This document shows, in pieces, positions 26,515 to 38,079 of a DNA stretch of 64,000 nt; position 1 is the first letter of the stretch; each line of letters begins with the position of its first letter. The translations under genes were made by a program, and so were the position numbers. The stretch lies in assembly GCF_964340395.1 (NCBI RefSeq), contig NC_135563.1:11687651-11751650 (forward strand). The letters run 5' to 3'. The notes below the pieces were generated by a model. It was not told the origin of the DNA. It searched no databases and was given only the letters and a program-made list of their open reading frames with translations. Origin of the DNA: Glandiceps talaboti. Taxonomy: Eukaryota > Hemichordata > Enteropneusta > Spengelidae.

Positions 26515-26801
26515 CAAGTAAATAATAATAATAATAAACTTTATTCGTCCAAATAAATTCAGAAATTTGTTGAATGGTCACCACAAGAGTAGCGCCCTAG
26601 TGCCCAAGTGTTGAAGAAGCAGAAGGAAACCAGAGTACCCGGGGAAAACCTGCATTGTTCGACAGGGTCAAACTGAGCATTGCTCTTCTTACAAATGTAC
26701 ATGCAGACCTGGTTAAATTTTAATCAAACCCAGCCAACACCTGGCGGGTTCGAACCCAGACTGCAGAGGTAAGAGGTGTACAGCTCGGCCACCAACAACC
26801 C
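26515..26801 (-). mobile_element. tRNA-derived SINE
   Basis: Read on the minus strand it starts with a tRNA-like head. An A-box-like GGTGGCCGAGCTGTACA lies near 26,793-26,777, and a perfect B box GGGTTCGAACCC at 26,757-26,746 follows at tRNA-like spacing. A central block (TTTTCCCCGGGTACTCTGG, GTTTCCTTCTGC) resembles conserved central domains of metazoan SINEs. The 3' end is GAATAAAGTTTATT followed by an ATT-repeat tail, as expected for priming by a LINE partner. CAATCAT occurs on both sides (26,508-26,514 and 26,802-26,808) and may be the target-site duplication. The exact family is not identified. RNA polymerase III would transcribe such an element if intact. Confidence 0.9.
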
Positions 26802-26880
26802 CAATCATACACCATGTACATAAAATGTTACATCATTGTGATTATCAATACTCCACTAATAACCTGTTTTGAATGTATTT

Positions 26881-26933
26881 TATGATATGATATGATATGA
26901 TATGATATGATATGATATGATATGATATGATAT
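26881..26933. repeat. TATGA pentanucleotide microsatellite
   Basis: About ten perfect tandem copies of TATGA, followed by one TATCA variant. Confidence 0.95.
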
Positions 26934-27404
26934 CATACAACATATATCAATTACACAGCTAAGAAAGGCTAAGAGCCTATGAGTTGATCAAGAGTCAAAT
27001 ACCAAAAACAAGCAAGTAAAGAAATAGCATGCATATTGTAGAATGTACATGGTGTATGATTGTAAGGTTGTTTCAAGTTACAACATTTTCTACTTTGGCC
27101 AAATACAATGCATAAATTTAAACATCATCCTGACAGATGAACATGAGCAACTGAACCCTTATCTTAACAGATCACTCCATAGAGACTGACAATTTATTCA
27201 ACCAATAAAAAAGAACAAGTCAATATGTACAAAATGTATGCACGTGAACATCACTTTTATCTGTTTTATGTAATATACGAAATATGAAATTGATGTGTAC
27301 ATTTTCATGGATATAAGAACATGTATTTTAAAAGGGTTTTTTAATGGAAAATAAATTATTCAAATCTAATCTGAGTCTAGGACAGGGTTGACAATTTCAA
27401 TTCA

Positions 27405-27736
27405 TTGAAGTTGCTAATGCTTGACTGCATTGTTAGAAAATGTGTCGCTTCGTATTCAGGTAACGTGGTCAGACCGACAGTTTGGTATTCTCATGGGATT
27501 AATCATGAAATGCATCTCAAACCGTTGTATAATTCAATCCATTTATTTTGCATGGCGTCGCTCATTCCTTTCTCACATAAGAAGTCATTATGGGGATGGT
27601 AATTGTTATATAAATATAAAGAGATTCCTTTTACTTTGCTCTTTGCAAGAAAGTCGTTTACTTGACTGCTTTGGGTAATTGCAAGTGAGGTGATGTCTAA
27701 CAATATTTGATGAATGAAACCACAGATGGTGGTCAA
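27405..27736. other. CpG-retaining island with open frames on both strands
   Basis: Within CpG-poor DNA this 330-bp segment keeps several CpG (GTCGCTTCG, AACGTGG, GACCGACAG, GGCGTCGC, GTCGTTTAC). It carries frames of 65 and 85 codons on the plus strand and 77 on the minus. The minus frame (...DFLCEKGMSDAMQNKWIELY...) has protein-like composition, but it starts at a non-ATG codon and shows no domain I know. It also contains GGGATTAATC (paired homeodomain-type GGATTA) and TTTTGCATGG (POU-like). It could be an exon of the inferred minus-strand gene or a conserved enhancer. I cannot decide. Confidence 0.3.
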
Positions 27737-28055
27737 TCATGACAGCTAAAATTACATCATCCAGCAGTTAATCCATTAGAGTAATGAGTCTTTTGTTTGG
27801 GGTTACAATAACTAAAGAGATACATCAGTACAGCGCACATGTAATTTTGTTTACGACTGACTTGTGATGCAATAACATTTACTGAAAATCATTATATAAT
27901 ATTAATAATAGTAACCAACATTGGAAAATATGGATTTATCAGAATACCCAACATGAGAATGATTGAAAAACACCAAAAATAAATGATGTATCATTTGAAC
28001 AAACAAATAGCCTATCATATCGTCCATATAAACTACAGTACACTACACAAGTCTT

Positions 28056-28127
28056 GTAAGAATCTAAGCAAGCAATTATTAGTAACGGATAATAAGAATC
28101 TAGGCCAGTAATTATTGCTCCAAGTCA
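28056..28127. repeat. 36-bp tandem duplication
   Basis: RTAAGAATCTARGC-AG-AATTATT appears at 28,056 and 28,092, followed by a partial third GTAAGAA at about 28,128. It is a small local duplication. Confidence 0.6.
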
Positions 28128-28695
28128 GTAAGAAAAACATCTCAGCTTAAATTAGAATCTAAACGTTACTTCAATTGAGTATAAATGCTCAAGGCTCATT
28201 TCCAAAGTTTTAATTAATAACACGGACATTGTACGATAGATTGTGGAACAAAACTGGGAGCACTACAATTCTGAGATAGGCAGAAAGAAAATTATGCGGG
28301 GAATTTCCCTTACATGAAAATCAGTCTAGGATTTGCTACTGTAGTTGGTCACTGGAGACATTGGAATGATAACAATTAACCTATGTACATGTACATGTAC
28401 ATGTATACATATTTATTCCCTTCTAATACGTACTACTACATGAATACATGTGAGTCTGTGGAAGACAAATCCTATAAAAGTGTATTCATTTTAGACAGCA
28501 CTGACTATAAAAGTGTCCTTTCAATCTTTCTAAGAACACACAAAACAAAGACTTTAGGAAGAGATTGAGATAATGTGGACTTACACTTAAAGGCTAAAGA
28601 GTTGGCTTACTTTTAAAGGCCAAATATTAAACCCTAGGTCATCGTACAGTGTTACACGCATCTCATCATAGAGTCATAAGAATTTTCTACATAGG

Positions 28696-28760
28696 ATCAT
28701 TCTTTTGTTGTGGACCAACTTTTTCATAGCTCTACCAGACAACTGTTTTCTACACCTAAA
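28696..28760 (+). repeat. short dispersed repeat family F, copy 2
   Basis: Matches 12,338-12,412 over TCATTCTTTTGTTGTGGACC, CAACTTTTTC, AGCTCTACCAGACAACTG and TTTTC. An open frame of 71 codons (28,705-28,920) starts inside it but is not otherwise supported. Confidence 0.5.
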
Positions 28761-30251
28761 TGTTAATCCTTATCCAAAGTCAGCCATTAACACTGAGAAT
28801 TCCTATACAAAAAACTTTGAAAAGTACAGCTCTGCCAACCGATCAATGTCTGACACAGTGTCTGCTACATATAATCCAAACATTCTTGATTCTTCCAAGG
28901 TGTTCCTTTCATCTATTTAGGCATAATCCACATGGGATTTTAGTGACATTGGACATCAAGTACATATACATGTATGAAGGTCACTTGTGCTGCTATACCA
29001 ATTAAAGAAGCATTTTATGTTGAATTACCGGAAATATGTCCTTGTGCCTGGTTCCTTCTAAATCCAACTGATCTACTTGGATGGACTGATTCAAATCTGT
29101 ATTGACAAAAATACTGGAGAAGTCTATTGTCTAAGGTCAAGTAAGTTGATCAAAACTCATCCAGGCAACTTAGCAACTTGTACTTATCTATAACAGAAAT
29201 GAATCTCTACACCAGGGTATTCCATGAACTTTCGACATCCAACATCGGACAATCTTGATTTGATTCAAATCACGGTTTGAATTTCTGGTTCTGGGTTTGA
29301 GAAAAGATGTTACAAATTTGTACATACATGATACTGATATGATACAGCTGCACTGAGATTGTGCAATCCAGTTACATTGCAATTCAATATATACAGTGTA
29401 CATGTATGTATTGTAATGCAATGTATATATGTACAAACGATCTACATCTTTTTCTGAAAAATTAATATTTCAAATGTCTGAAAAAGAAGAATGTTACAGC
29501 AGTACTAGTAACAGATGTCTATACATGTAGTATTTACAGACAGTCTGGCTTCATGGTGACCATGCACGTCAGCCACTCTTGTAAAAACTGAGTTATCACC
29601 AATAAAATACACCTACATGTACCTGAATGAATGGAAGGAAGTCACAAAATTTGTATGAGATATTTATGTTATAGGACAGAGTACAGTACAAAAGTGTGCT
29701 GTTGTTCTTCTTTTTACACCTGCAAACATTACATGGTCCATAAACAGGTATCAATTCATCTTTTTTCCTTTTAATTATTTGGCATAGACATTACAATTTG
29801 GAATTTGTAGAATATACAGTTTGTACATTATCCTGAATCAACAGAAATAAACACTTTTTTCAGAAAGAATGATGAAATGGCTTAATTCATTAATTTTTCA
29901 GCTTTTTTTAAAACAAAAATGTCTCTGAGAGACTGATAACATTGAATGACTGCAAGGAATGCTGGCAAGTTTACTGCCATACTCATGAAAACGGCTCTAT
30001 GAATGATGACTGTTACATGTATGTAAATCACAAAGTGATTGCAGGGAACTGGTACATCACCTTGTACGTACAATGTACCATATTTTGTGTATGGTCTATG
30101 CTTGTACATTGTAGTACATGTACATGGTGAATGATGAACTCTGAATGATTTGCATGCTTGCCATTAAACTCTTGTTACAGGCTTCCACTTTTATTCTTAT
30201 ATTCATTCAAATATATTACTAATCAACACTCTTGAGTTACATATTATTGTA
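28761..30251. other. AT-rich non-coding stretch
   Basis: I see no gene. TACATGTA palindromes recur (for example near 29,400 and 30,110), and CpG is rare. Short unsupported frames of 60-82 codons occur on both strands. Confidence 0.5.
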
Positions 30252-30471
30252 TACTATAAACCTAGATATTTTTGCCACTGGAAAATGTTGAGATACATGT
30301 ACACGTATAAGTGTTAAGGTAAAGACTACATTGTACTTTTACACCAGACTAGTGCATTGTGGTCATGTAGATTTACAAAACAGCATTTTAGTTACTACTT
30401 ATTTTTGCATTTTTGTTTTCCAGAGAACAAGAAAAATGGGTCTTTTAGTGAAAATGTTCAGATTTACAGTA
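30252..30471 (+). mobile_element. TACTGTAA-ended MITE family B, plus copy
   Basis: Starts TACTATAAACCTAGATATTTTTGCCACTGGAA in two pieces and ends GTTCAGATTTACAGTA. The ends are inverted repeats of each other (TACTRTAAAYCT / AGRTTTACAGTA). The inner part matches the copies at 19,935 and 37,096 (CATTTTAGTTACTACTTATT, TTTGCATTTTTGTTTTCCAG), with an unrelated insertion of about 40 bp in the left half. No coding capacity. Confidence 0.8.
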
Positions 30472-31186
30472 TCAGCAGTCTGGATGCCAACATGGCATCC
30501 AATCATTTAAAGAGAGATCCCGAGACTCGAGTTGAAGAAGGATATAGCACAAGACTATAGTATTAGGTTGAAGTTAATGACACCAAGTAATCCAGCCTTC
30601 CCTTTACTAAGGTTAATGCAAACTAAATCTATTGTTCTTCAATGAGGTAGATTACACAAGTATGTGGTAGCAGTTCCTCTGTTGTGCAATTCTTATCACC
30701 TTGTGAACAATATGGTGTAAAATTGGAAGTCCCAAAACAGCACTGTAAGTTCATGAAACTCTAAATAAACTAGTTTTCAGAGATGCATGCCCTACTGAGT
30801 CTATAAACCAACATCCATTCAACAGCTTACAACTACATGTACCAGGGTAATATTAAAAATATGTCTATGCATGTTGATACATACATGTAGTTTAACTTAA
30901 TAACATCTCTCAATAAATTGAAAATTGAAATTCATTAATCTCCTTGTCTCTATATTGTATGTGTTACAATAAATACGTACAGAATATAGTACATATAGTA
31001 CATACACCAAGGCCAACACTCAGTATGATTAGTAATTTCATTATGGTGTAATTTGTAATAAATCATGTCATATACAATACCAGGTAATTTACAGGTGTAA
31101 TTTACGGCCTTGAATCAAAACTCTCTACTTTGATAGATTGCAAAACTAACACTAACAACAATTTCTGAGCAGATGTCATACTCTGA

Positions 31187-31217
31187 GGGGGAAGTGAAGG
31201 GGGAGGGGGCTTTTGGG
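31187..31217 (+). other. G-quadruplex motif
   Basis: Four G runs (5, 5, 5 and 3 G) are separated by loops of 7, 1 and 5 bases, which matches the canonical G3+N1-7 rule on the plus strand. It stands out in an AT-rich region. Confidence 0.75.
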
Positions 31218-31984
31218 AGTGTGTCGCTAGTATTCTAGTAAGTAAGAAGTTCCACCCCTCCTTCAGACAAGTAGCAATTACAATGTACATGTATATATCC
31301 CTTTACAAACGGCACATGGAAAATGTACACCAGCAGTTCCAAAGGCAATCTCATGAATCTTTGGTCTAATCTAAGGAAACACCTTCATGTGGGACATCCA
31401 TTCAGAGATAATAAACACAAACAAATACAAATATATACCCCATTTCAGCCTTAGATGACCAAAAAGTAATCCCCTTTGTAGTTTTTCAAAGGGCATACCA
31501 CGTACAATGCACTCCTTCCCCAACCATCACCACCCACCCCCTCAGCTGCAACAAGGAACACCTGATCATAAGTTTTACAAACAAATGTGAATTCAATTTT
31601 GAATCAATACAGGTGGATACAGAGAGTGAATATACTGACGTAGTTAATTAACTACTTTTAATTTTGGGTCTCTCATCTATTGCCCATGTCACAACACCTA
31701 CTAGTAATTAACTAAAATCAATTAATTGATTTATTATTTGCATAATTAGATTTGCAGCAATTCTGTTTTGGTGGCATATAGGACAGTCTAGGTCTTTGAA
31801 TGGCAACAAATAAAAATGTTTATAATTGTATTAATAATTAACTGAGTATTAACTATTAATGACTTAATGTTATAGTCTGGTGACTATTTTTATGTTACAT
31901 AATGGATGATAAAAATAGGTGTCTGTATTTGGATAAATTTAAAAAAGAGTCTAACTATACATTACATTTACAATGATACGAATT

Positions 31985-32490
31985 ACGTCTTGCATACTTA
32001 AGTTCATTAAAATCAGTGCATGATCTGACTATTATCTTTGCACATTACTACATGTAAATCATCGTAAATTTGAAAAAAGAGAGAGAAGAAAAGTAACAAC
32101 AGATATTTAAATGTTGGTGAAATAACTGACAATACATGTGCAATTTGGAGTGAAGTGATTTAGACCTACACGTTACAGTTATATGCAAGGTGCATACTAA
32201 ATTCATGAAAATTAATGGACACTACTCTTGTTGAAGCTAATCTGGCTACCATCTTGTGACTTAAATGTAGTATAATGTGTGAACCATTATCAAAGTGAGA
32301 GAGGAAAAAAATATAAAGACAATTTATAACAATATTGGTGAAATAAATTACACAATACGTGTAGGATTTTACACGCTCAGAGAAGCGTTGAACTACATAT
32401 TACAATGCTATGCCTTGCATACAAAATTCATGACAATCGATGGACACACTGTCTCAATGACACTACTGTAACCTAGCTGGCTACTATAGT
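31985..32490. repeat. diverged tandem repeat, period about 200-220 bp
   Basis: The block GCATAC-AA-TTCAT-AAAATCA-TG / GGAC recurs near 31,992, 32,190 and 32,413. It is each time preceded by ACACGT- or ACATTAC-type segments, and the last two are preceded by GAGAG-GAA-AAA, TTGGTGAAATAA and CAATACRTG. Three old copies are inferred by eye. Confidence 0.65.
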
Positions 32491-34974
32491 CTTTGTCTGA
32501 AAGATACAGGCATTCCCCTTCCCCTACTACTTAATGGTGGGTAGTGAGTGGTTACATAAGTGGACCAATGGTTGGACCTGTCAGACTTCTAGAGCTTGTC
32601 GCCATTGGGGAATCAGTTCAAAATCGAATTGAAATTGATTTTTCTGTCCTGGGATGCTATCATATAGAACAGATTCAAACAAATCTAGATGAATCAGCTC
32701 AAAAAGAACTCAGCAGTTGGTTTTGAAATAATTCAAATGAAATCAGTTTGGAACTAACACAAAAGTAACCTGTTAACAGTCCACTTGTGAGATACATTCA
32801 TATGTTCATACAAGGGCTAGGAGGTACATGTATGACCAGCTAACAATGTATCTCAACACATGCAAAAGCACAGTGAACTGACTAACAGTAACACAACACA
32901 ACACAACACAACAGTAAAAGTGAATCAATTCAAATCCATTGCTCACTCAATGTTCTCATGGGGACAGAACTGATTTAACTGAATATATTCAAGTTGACTC
33001 AGTTTCAAATTGATTCAAATGGGACATGGCTACAGTTATGTTATTCTGTAATTTGCATATCTCAAGTCTGTGATATTTGCATGTTTTAATTCCACCTGTG
33101 ATCAATCATATCTTCCATTTACAAAATGGACATCATAAATCATTCAAAGATAGTTTTACACAACGTTTTGACATTTCAGCAACTTTTGAATCATTCTACT
33201 TTTAGTTTCCAGTGAAGAATGAAAAAAACACGAAATAATTGTCCTAGAACAAATTCTACTTTTACTGAAAACATTGTTAATATAGAGATACATATGTTGC
33301 TGCACAATACATCTATAAACATGATAAGAGTGAATCTATTGTAATTATTAAAGCTGACGCAAAAATTTCCAACAAAAAAGTACCTGGATTTCACGTCTAC
33401 ATTTGTATATTTCATGTTATTCAAAATAATGACTACATATGAAATATTGATATGTCTAGAGAAATAACTTAAATTACTAAATTGGTGCCCATATCTGTTT
33501 TCATTAATATGATACATGTATATCATAATTCATGTAATTTAAATTCTGATCAGCAGGAAAGAATTAATAAGTTTATTAATTTATCTCATAACGTGTATAT
33601 TTGAGATACATGATCACTCTCATTTCATTATAGTTTATTACGGTCAGTGTAGAAATATTTCAAAAAAATAATTCTGTCTTTTTCAATATTACAAAGGGTT
33701 CATTCTATGTTTTCATTTTATTGTTTATATAATGGAAGGTTTTTCTGACCATTTTGACCACAATAAAATACATTCTTACAATGTAAATGACTTATATGTC
33801 TTAGTCTCTGTCTATTTAACATAGGATATAAAGGATATAGAAGGGAAATATCGATTTTACGATAAATTCCTCAATCTCATTTGCAATCAAGCGTTATAGT
33901 CATTTCCCAGGACATCATAAAAAGTGCTGCTCGAAAAAAATTAATATTGTTTTTATTTTCTCATAAAACATCTAATAAGTAGTCTGCTTTACTGCATATC
34001 ATTCCCATGTACTGTTTTGTACAGGTATGTAAGTAGAGTGAAAGTGCCAAATTTTAAACATCTTCTTTCCACTTTACAAGAAAAACATATTTATTTGTAT
34101 GAAGTCAAAACCTGTTGGTACTCTTCCTGAAATTTACACCTGTGTTAAAAATCACAAGAATCACCTGAGGGCAAGGTGACCTTGTTGTCATGGTTACAAG
34201 GTTAGGGTCAATCACATTATTCTTTAATCACTGTAGCCAGACAGTGCACACATTTCAACAAAGCTATGTGTCAGTGGGCTGTTAACCCTGTCAACAACCT
34301 ACATATACAACAGAAGAAAAGAATAAGGAGTCGTTACACATGTACGACTCACTTTTTATTACATTTTTGTCATTTTTGTCATTTTTAACCCAAAATTTTG
34401 ATAAAATATCATAAGCTCATGCTAATTATTTGCTTACTATCTAAAATTTAGTTTAGTTGTTCCAAAAGTTTACACAAAAACAAAAATTTCTATCATACAT
34501 TTTTTTGGCGGGAAAGTGTCACTAACTGCCAACAGTTTGTACTGGGGTTAAAGTGTGTTCATTACATGGTATCTAATATGTGACCATATGGATTGTAAAC
34601 ATTAGTCATTAAGATTTTGGCAGTTCATGGTATCAAGAGGTGTGCCTAACATTTTTGTATTACTAAGATACACAATACAATAGTATGAAATGATTTACAT
34701 CAGGTTTGCTCTCATTTAGTCACAACTGAGTCAATTCTAATCTTTTGTAACCCCAAATTTATGTTTACAGTGCATGTTATAATCTAAAAGTGCAGAACAA
34801 GCAAAATATTTTATTATGATGTTATAAATTTGGATATCTTTTTTGTATAGTCATTACATACATTATTACCATGCGTGAGCCAAGTTAAACAAATAATATG
34901 GAATATATACGCAGACTCTGGTAGGTCTAGTACAACAGTGGGTGTCTACATACATGTACATTGTACATTGTATG
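32491..34974. other. AT-rich non-coding stretch
   Basis: I see no supported gene. A short ACACA pentamer run lies at 32,889-32,912, and three GTCATTTTT decamers near 34,370. The 111-codon minus frame at 33,191-33,526 is very AT-rich, with no motif. Confidence 0.5.
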
Positions 34975-35074
34975 TCACTGGTTCTGCTGCCTTTCAAATA
35001 TGACACAAAACGTTCAAAATTGTCATTACTTTCCCAGATTTTTCTTTGATATTACTGGTGCTGGCGTAAATATG

Positions 35075-35220
35075 TTATTCTCCCAATATTTTTCTTCATT
35101 CAGTTGGAAAATACTCTAGACCTAAGTGTTGTCACTACTTGTCTAGTGACTCATATTGATAAAGCCCGCTTAGGACATTCATATTTTCCGTGGCTGAATG
35201 AAGAAAAGTACTGGGTAATA
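35075..35220. mobile_element. foldback / MITE-like element family C, copy 2
   Basis: Left arm from 35,075 (TTATTCTCCCAATATTTTTC, TTCATTCAG) and right arm ending about 35,220 (CTGAATGAAGAAAAGTACTG, GGTAATA) are imperfect inverted repeats of about 40 bp. The core matches copy 1 at 6474-6632 (CTACTTGTCTAGTGACTC, GATAAAGC). Homology extends about 100 bp upstream (CACTGGTTCTGCTG, CATTACTTTCCC). Confidence 0.75.
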
Positions 35221-35789
35221 CCATCTAATTATACTTCTAGTGACATGTCCCAGTATACCTGTCAATAAAAGTTATATTCTAAAAATAGAAGACTTAATAT
35301 AATTCTTAAAATTGAATACAATCTTTTTTATTTCCATAAATATAACTACATGAATACTAAGATTTTTTTTTTTCATTTTGGGGTTTAAATTAACTAACTC
35401 ACTATAATCATAATGTTATACCACACTGACATTGCTGTCATTTCCATCAAAATCATTCACAAAAGATGATCTCACCATCATACAGAGATGAAATTATACA
35501 ATGTTTGACATATGTTACTGCGACCTTGTTGTCATGGTAATACTGCCATTCACACAGCAAGGTCTGTTCAATTCTATTTTGTTTTATTCCACTGAGACCA
35601 CATTTTATGTTTTTTTGTCGGAACAAAGCCAGGTAGTGTCTATGATGGTTTCACGGAAATCCCTGGGAAAATACAATATGCTTTAAATCTGAAATAAACA
35701 AATAAATTATTCATAAATAACATACATAAGTGTATATTTCTGTAATGTTTTTAAATGTCAACCATCAGAGTGGGGATGCATGACCTTTC

Positions 35790-36850
35790 TTTGTACTCAG
35801 TTTCATTCATATTGCCGATTTCTTTGTCATCAGTTTCAATCATCACACTTTTCAGTTGTCACACCCACTGATCTCTCTGCTCTAAATTCTACCCGAAATA
35901 TAATTTGCCAATCTGTGTTTATTCCCCTTTCTACTGGGGGTGGGGGTGGCGGGTATTTGTCTGTATACAAAAAAACTAGAACTTGGGCAAATACAGGATT
36001 AATTTCACACGCTGTATATTTCAGCTTAGATGTTGCAATCTTACAAAATGTTGCAAACCTCTTTATTTTTAAATTGTACGAATTCGCAAATTTCACCAAA
36101 TAAACTGCATCACCAACCTCTAAATACTTTCAATTTCGTCAAAAGTACATTTTACTTTCAGCATAGACCAATTGATCTCAGTCTTTGTTGTAATTTCATT
36201 TAATATCGCCAATCTCTTTGTGCTTAATTTCATCCATCATACATTTCAGCTGTAGACTATTTGGTCTCTTTACAGTTAATTTCGCCAAATTTACCATTCA
36301 TATCTTTTGTCATGACATGTTAGTTTTTTTACAGTGAATTAAATGTAGACATATTTAAACTGAGTTTATACAAGTATCAAAGTATTTTTGTTAAGGTTGA
36401 GAATACTTAAATGGGGGGGGGGGGGTTATCAGGTAAATTTTGCATAGAATTCCATACATTTGTGCATGTACAATGTACATGTATCTTGTACAATTAGAAA
36501 AAAGGACAAAACAAGATTCGTGTTTATTTCATCCATCTTTTTTTCAATTTTGTTGAATCTCATTTCTTTCCTGTCTTGAATTTATTTCAATTACATGTAT
36601 GTGCTCTGTACATTTCACCTTAAATATGCTAAATTTTGTCAAAATATGTTGGGTTTTTTCTCGTCTTTCAGACCTGTCTTGTTTTATTTTGATTAGATGT
36701 ATACATACGTATTTCAAATCCCTACATTATACATTTGTATTTTAAATGTCATAACATGACTTTTACCATGCCTCTACTTCTGAAACTCAGTTTTATTTCA
36801 ATAATTTGTCGAAATGCATATTTCATCTCTTAATTCAATGATATGTCTAT
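35790..36850. repeat. degenerate pyrimidine-rich repeat region
   Basis: Related blocks recur along about 1 kb of the plus strand: TTTCATT-ATAT-GCC, AATYTCTTTGT, ATTTC-TCATCATACATTTCA and AATTTCGCCAAAT. The strand is strongly T-rich. A 13-G run at 36,413-36,425 interrupts it, and a short G-rich patch occurs near 35,936-35,952. Frames of 87-107 codons inside it are translations of low-complexity sequence. Confidence 0.55.
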
Positions 36851-37095
36851 TGCATTATCAAGGATTACAGTTGCCATATTTTTTTTCCAAGTGATACAAA
36901 TCCTTCATAATTCATCTGCTTCTCCCACAGCATAATGTACACCTAGACTACAGTAAGTTCATTTCTATGAATAATACATGGTATTGAAATCAACATAATG
37001 TGTCCTCACAGTAAATCCATATGGGATGCCATTGACTTGTGCTCTAAGCAGTCAAGGAAAACACGCTCTTCTATGAAAACTGCTAAGTTGTTAAA

Positions 37096-37309
37096 TACTG
37101 TAATCTTAGATATTTTTGCTACTAGAAAATTTTGCGATTTTACAGTCTTCAGCTAATTCTCAAGACTAATTTTTACTAATTACCTGTCTGGTACATTGTG
37201 TTCATGTACAAGAAGGCATTTTAATCACTATTTATTTTTGCGTTTTTTTGTTTTCTAGCGGAATTAGCGAAAATAAGTCTTTAAGTGAAGATTGTCAGGT
37301 TTAAAGTAC
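37096..37309 (+). mobile_element. TACTGTAA-ended MITE family B, plus copy 2
   Basis: Starts TACTGTAATCTTAGATATTT and ends TTGTCAGGTTTAAAGTA. It matches the 19,935 copy (read in reverse complement) over most of its length, including TTCAGCTAATTCTCAAGACTA, TACATTGTGTTCATGTACAA and GAAGGCATTTTAATCACTAT written here as ordered blocks. It lies about 1 kb downstream, in the inferred transcription direction, of the CpG-rich promoter. Confidence 0.8.
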
Positions 37310-38079
37310 TTTCTGAATCTTTAAAATCTAATAGCAGATATTCCAGAGAGAAGTGCTCTTCTTCAAATAGATGAAAAGACTCCAACAGTATCATTAAGGA
37401 ACCCATATTACAAAACTTAAACATCAACTTTAATAAAATTGACGATTAACTGACAATATATATATAATTCCTAAATTTCAGCACAGGAGGCAAATGACTT
37501 GAACTGCTATAACTTGTTATACAGCAAATCACTCGAATGAAATGAGTACATTACTTACTTGAGAATGTTTTAAAATCCAGTAGATGAGAAATCAATTTTA
37601 AACTATAACAAATCAGAATATCCTGGATATTGCGATTAAAAATAAAACAAGTCAGCTTCATTTGCATATATGTGAAACCATCTGGCTGATTAGTACTAAT
37701 ACCCTTAATTAAGATTAATGAATGGAGTAGATTGGAACATAGCAGTTAAATGCTAACAAAACTGTACATCTCCAGACATAAGCTTATCTGTTATGTTTTG
37801 TAAATTGTTCAAGTCTGAGTCAATATTATGGTTGTTGTTGGAGTTTAAATGTACTTCACACTATTTGTCTCATGTATCTATACCAAAGCATTCCTTATCT
37901 TGTTTGTATTTAAAGTATGTGGCAGTTGACCTATGACCCAGTGTAAATTGCTCAGGCCATTATCATTGCCCTACAAATAAGTCTGACTGGACTATTTTTG
38001 ATGTTTTTTTCAGGTCATTGTTCCGATACATGTGCACCATAAACAATAAAGAGGAACACACACACAGCAACACTTACGG
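37310..38079. other. last CpG-poor segment before the boundary
   Basis: I see no gene. CpG is still rare here and rises abruptly after about 38,070. On the minus strand a donor-like GTAAGTG is present at 38,076-38,070 (after GACTCC), exactly at the edge. It may be the donor of an alternative 5' exon. Confidence 0.4.
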
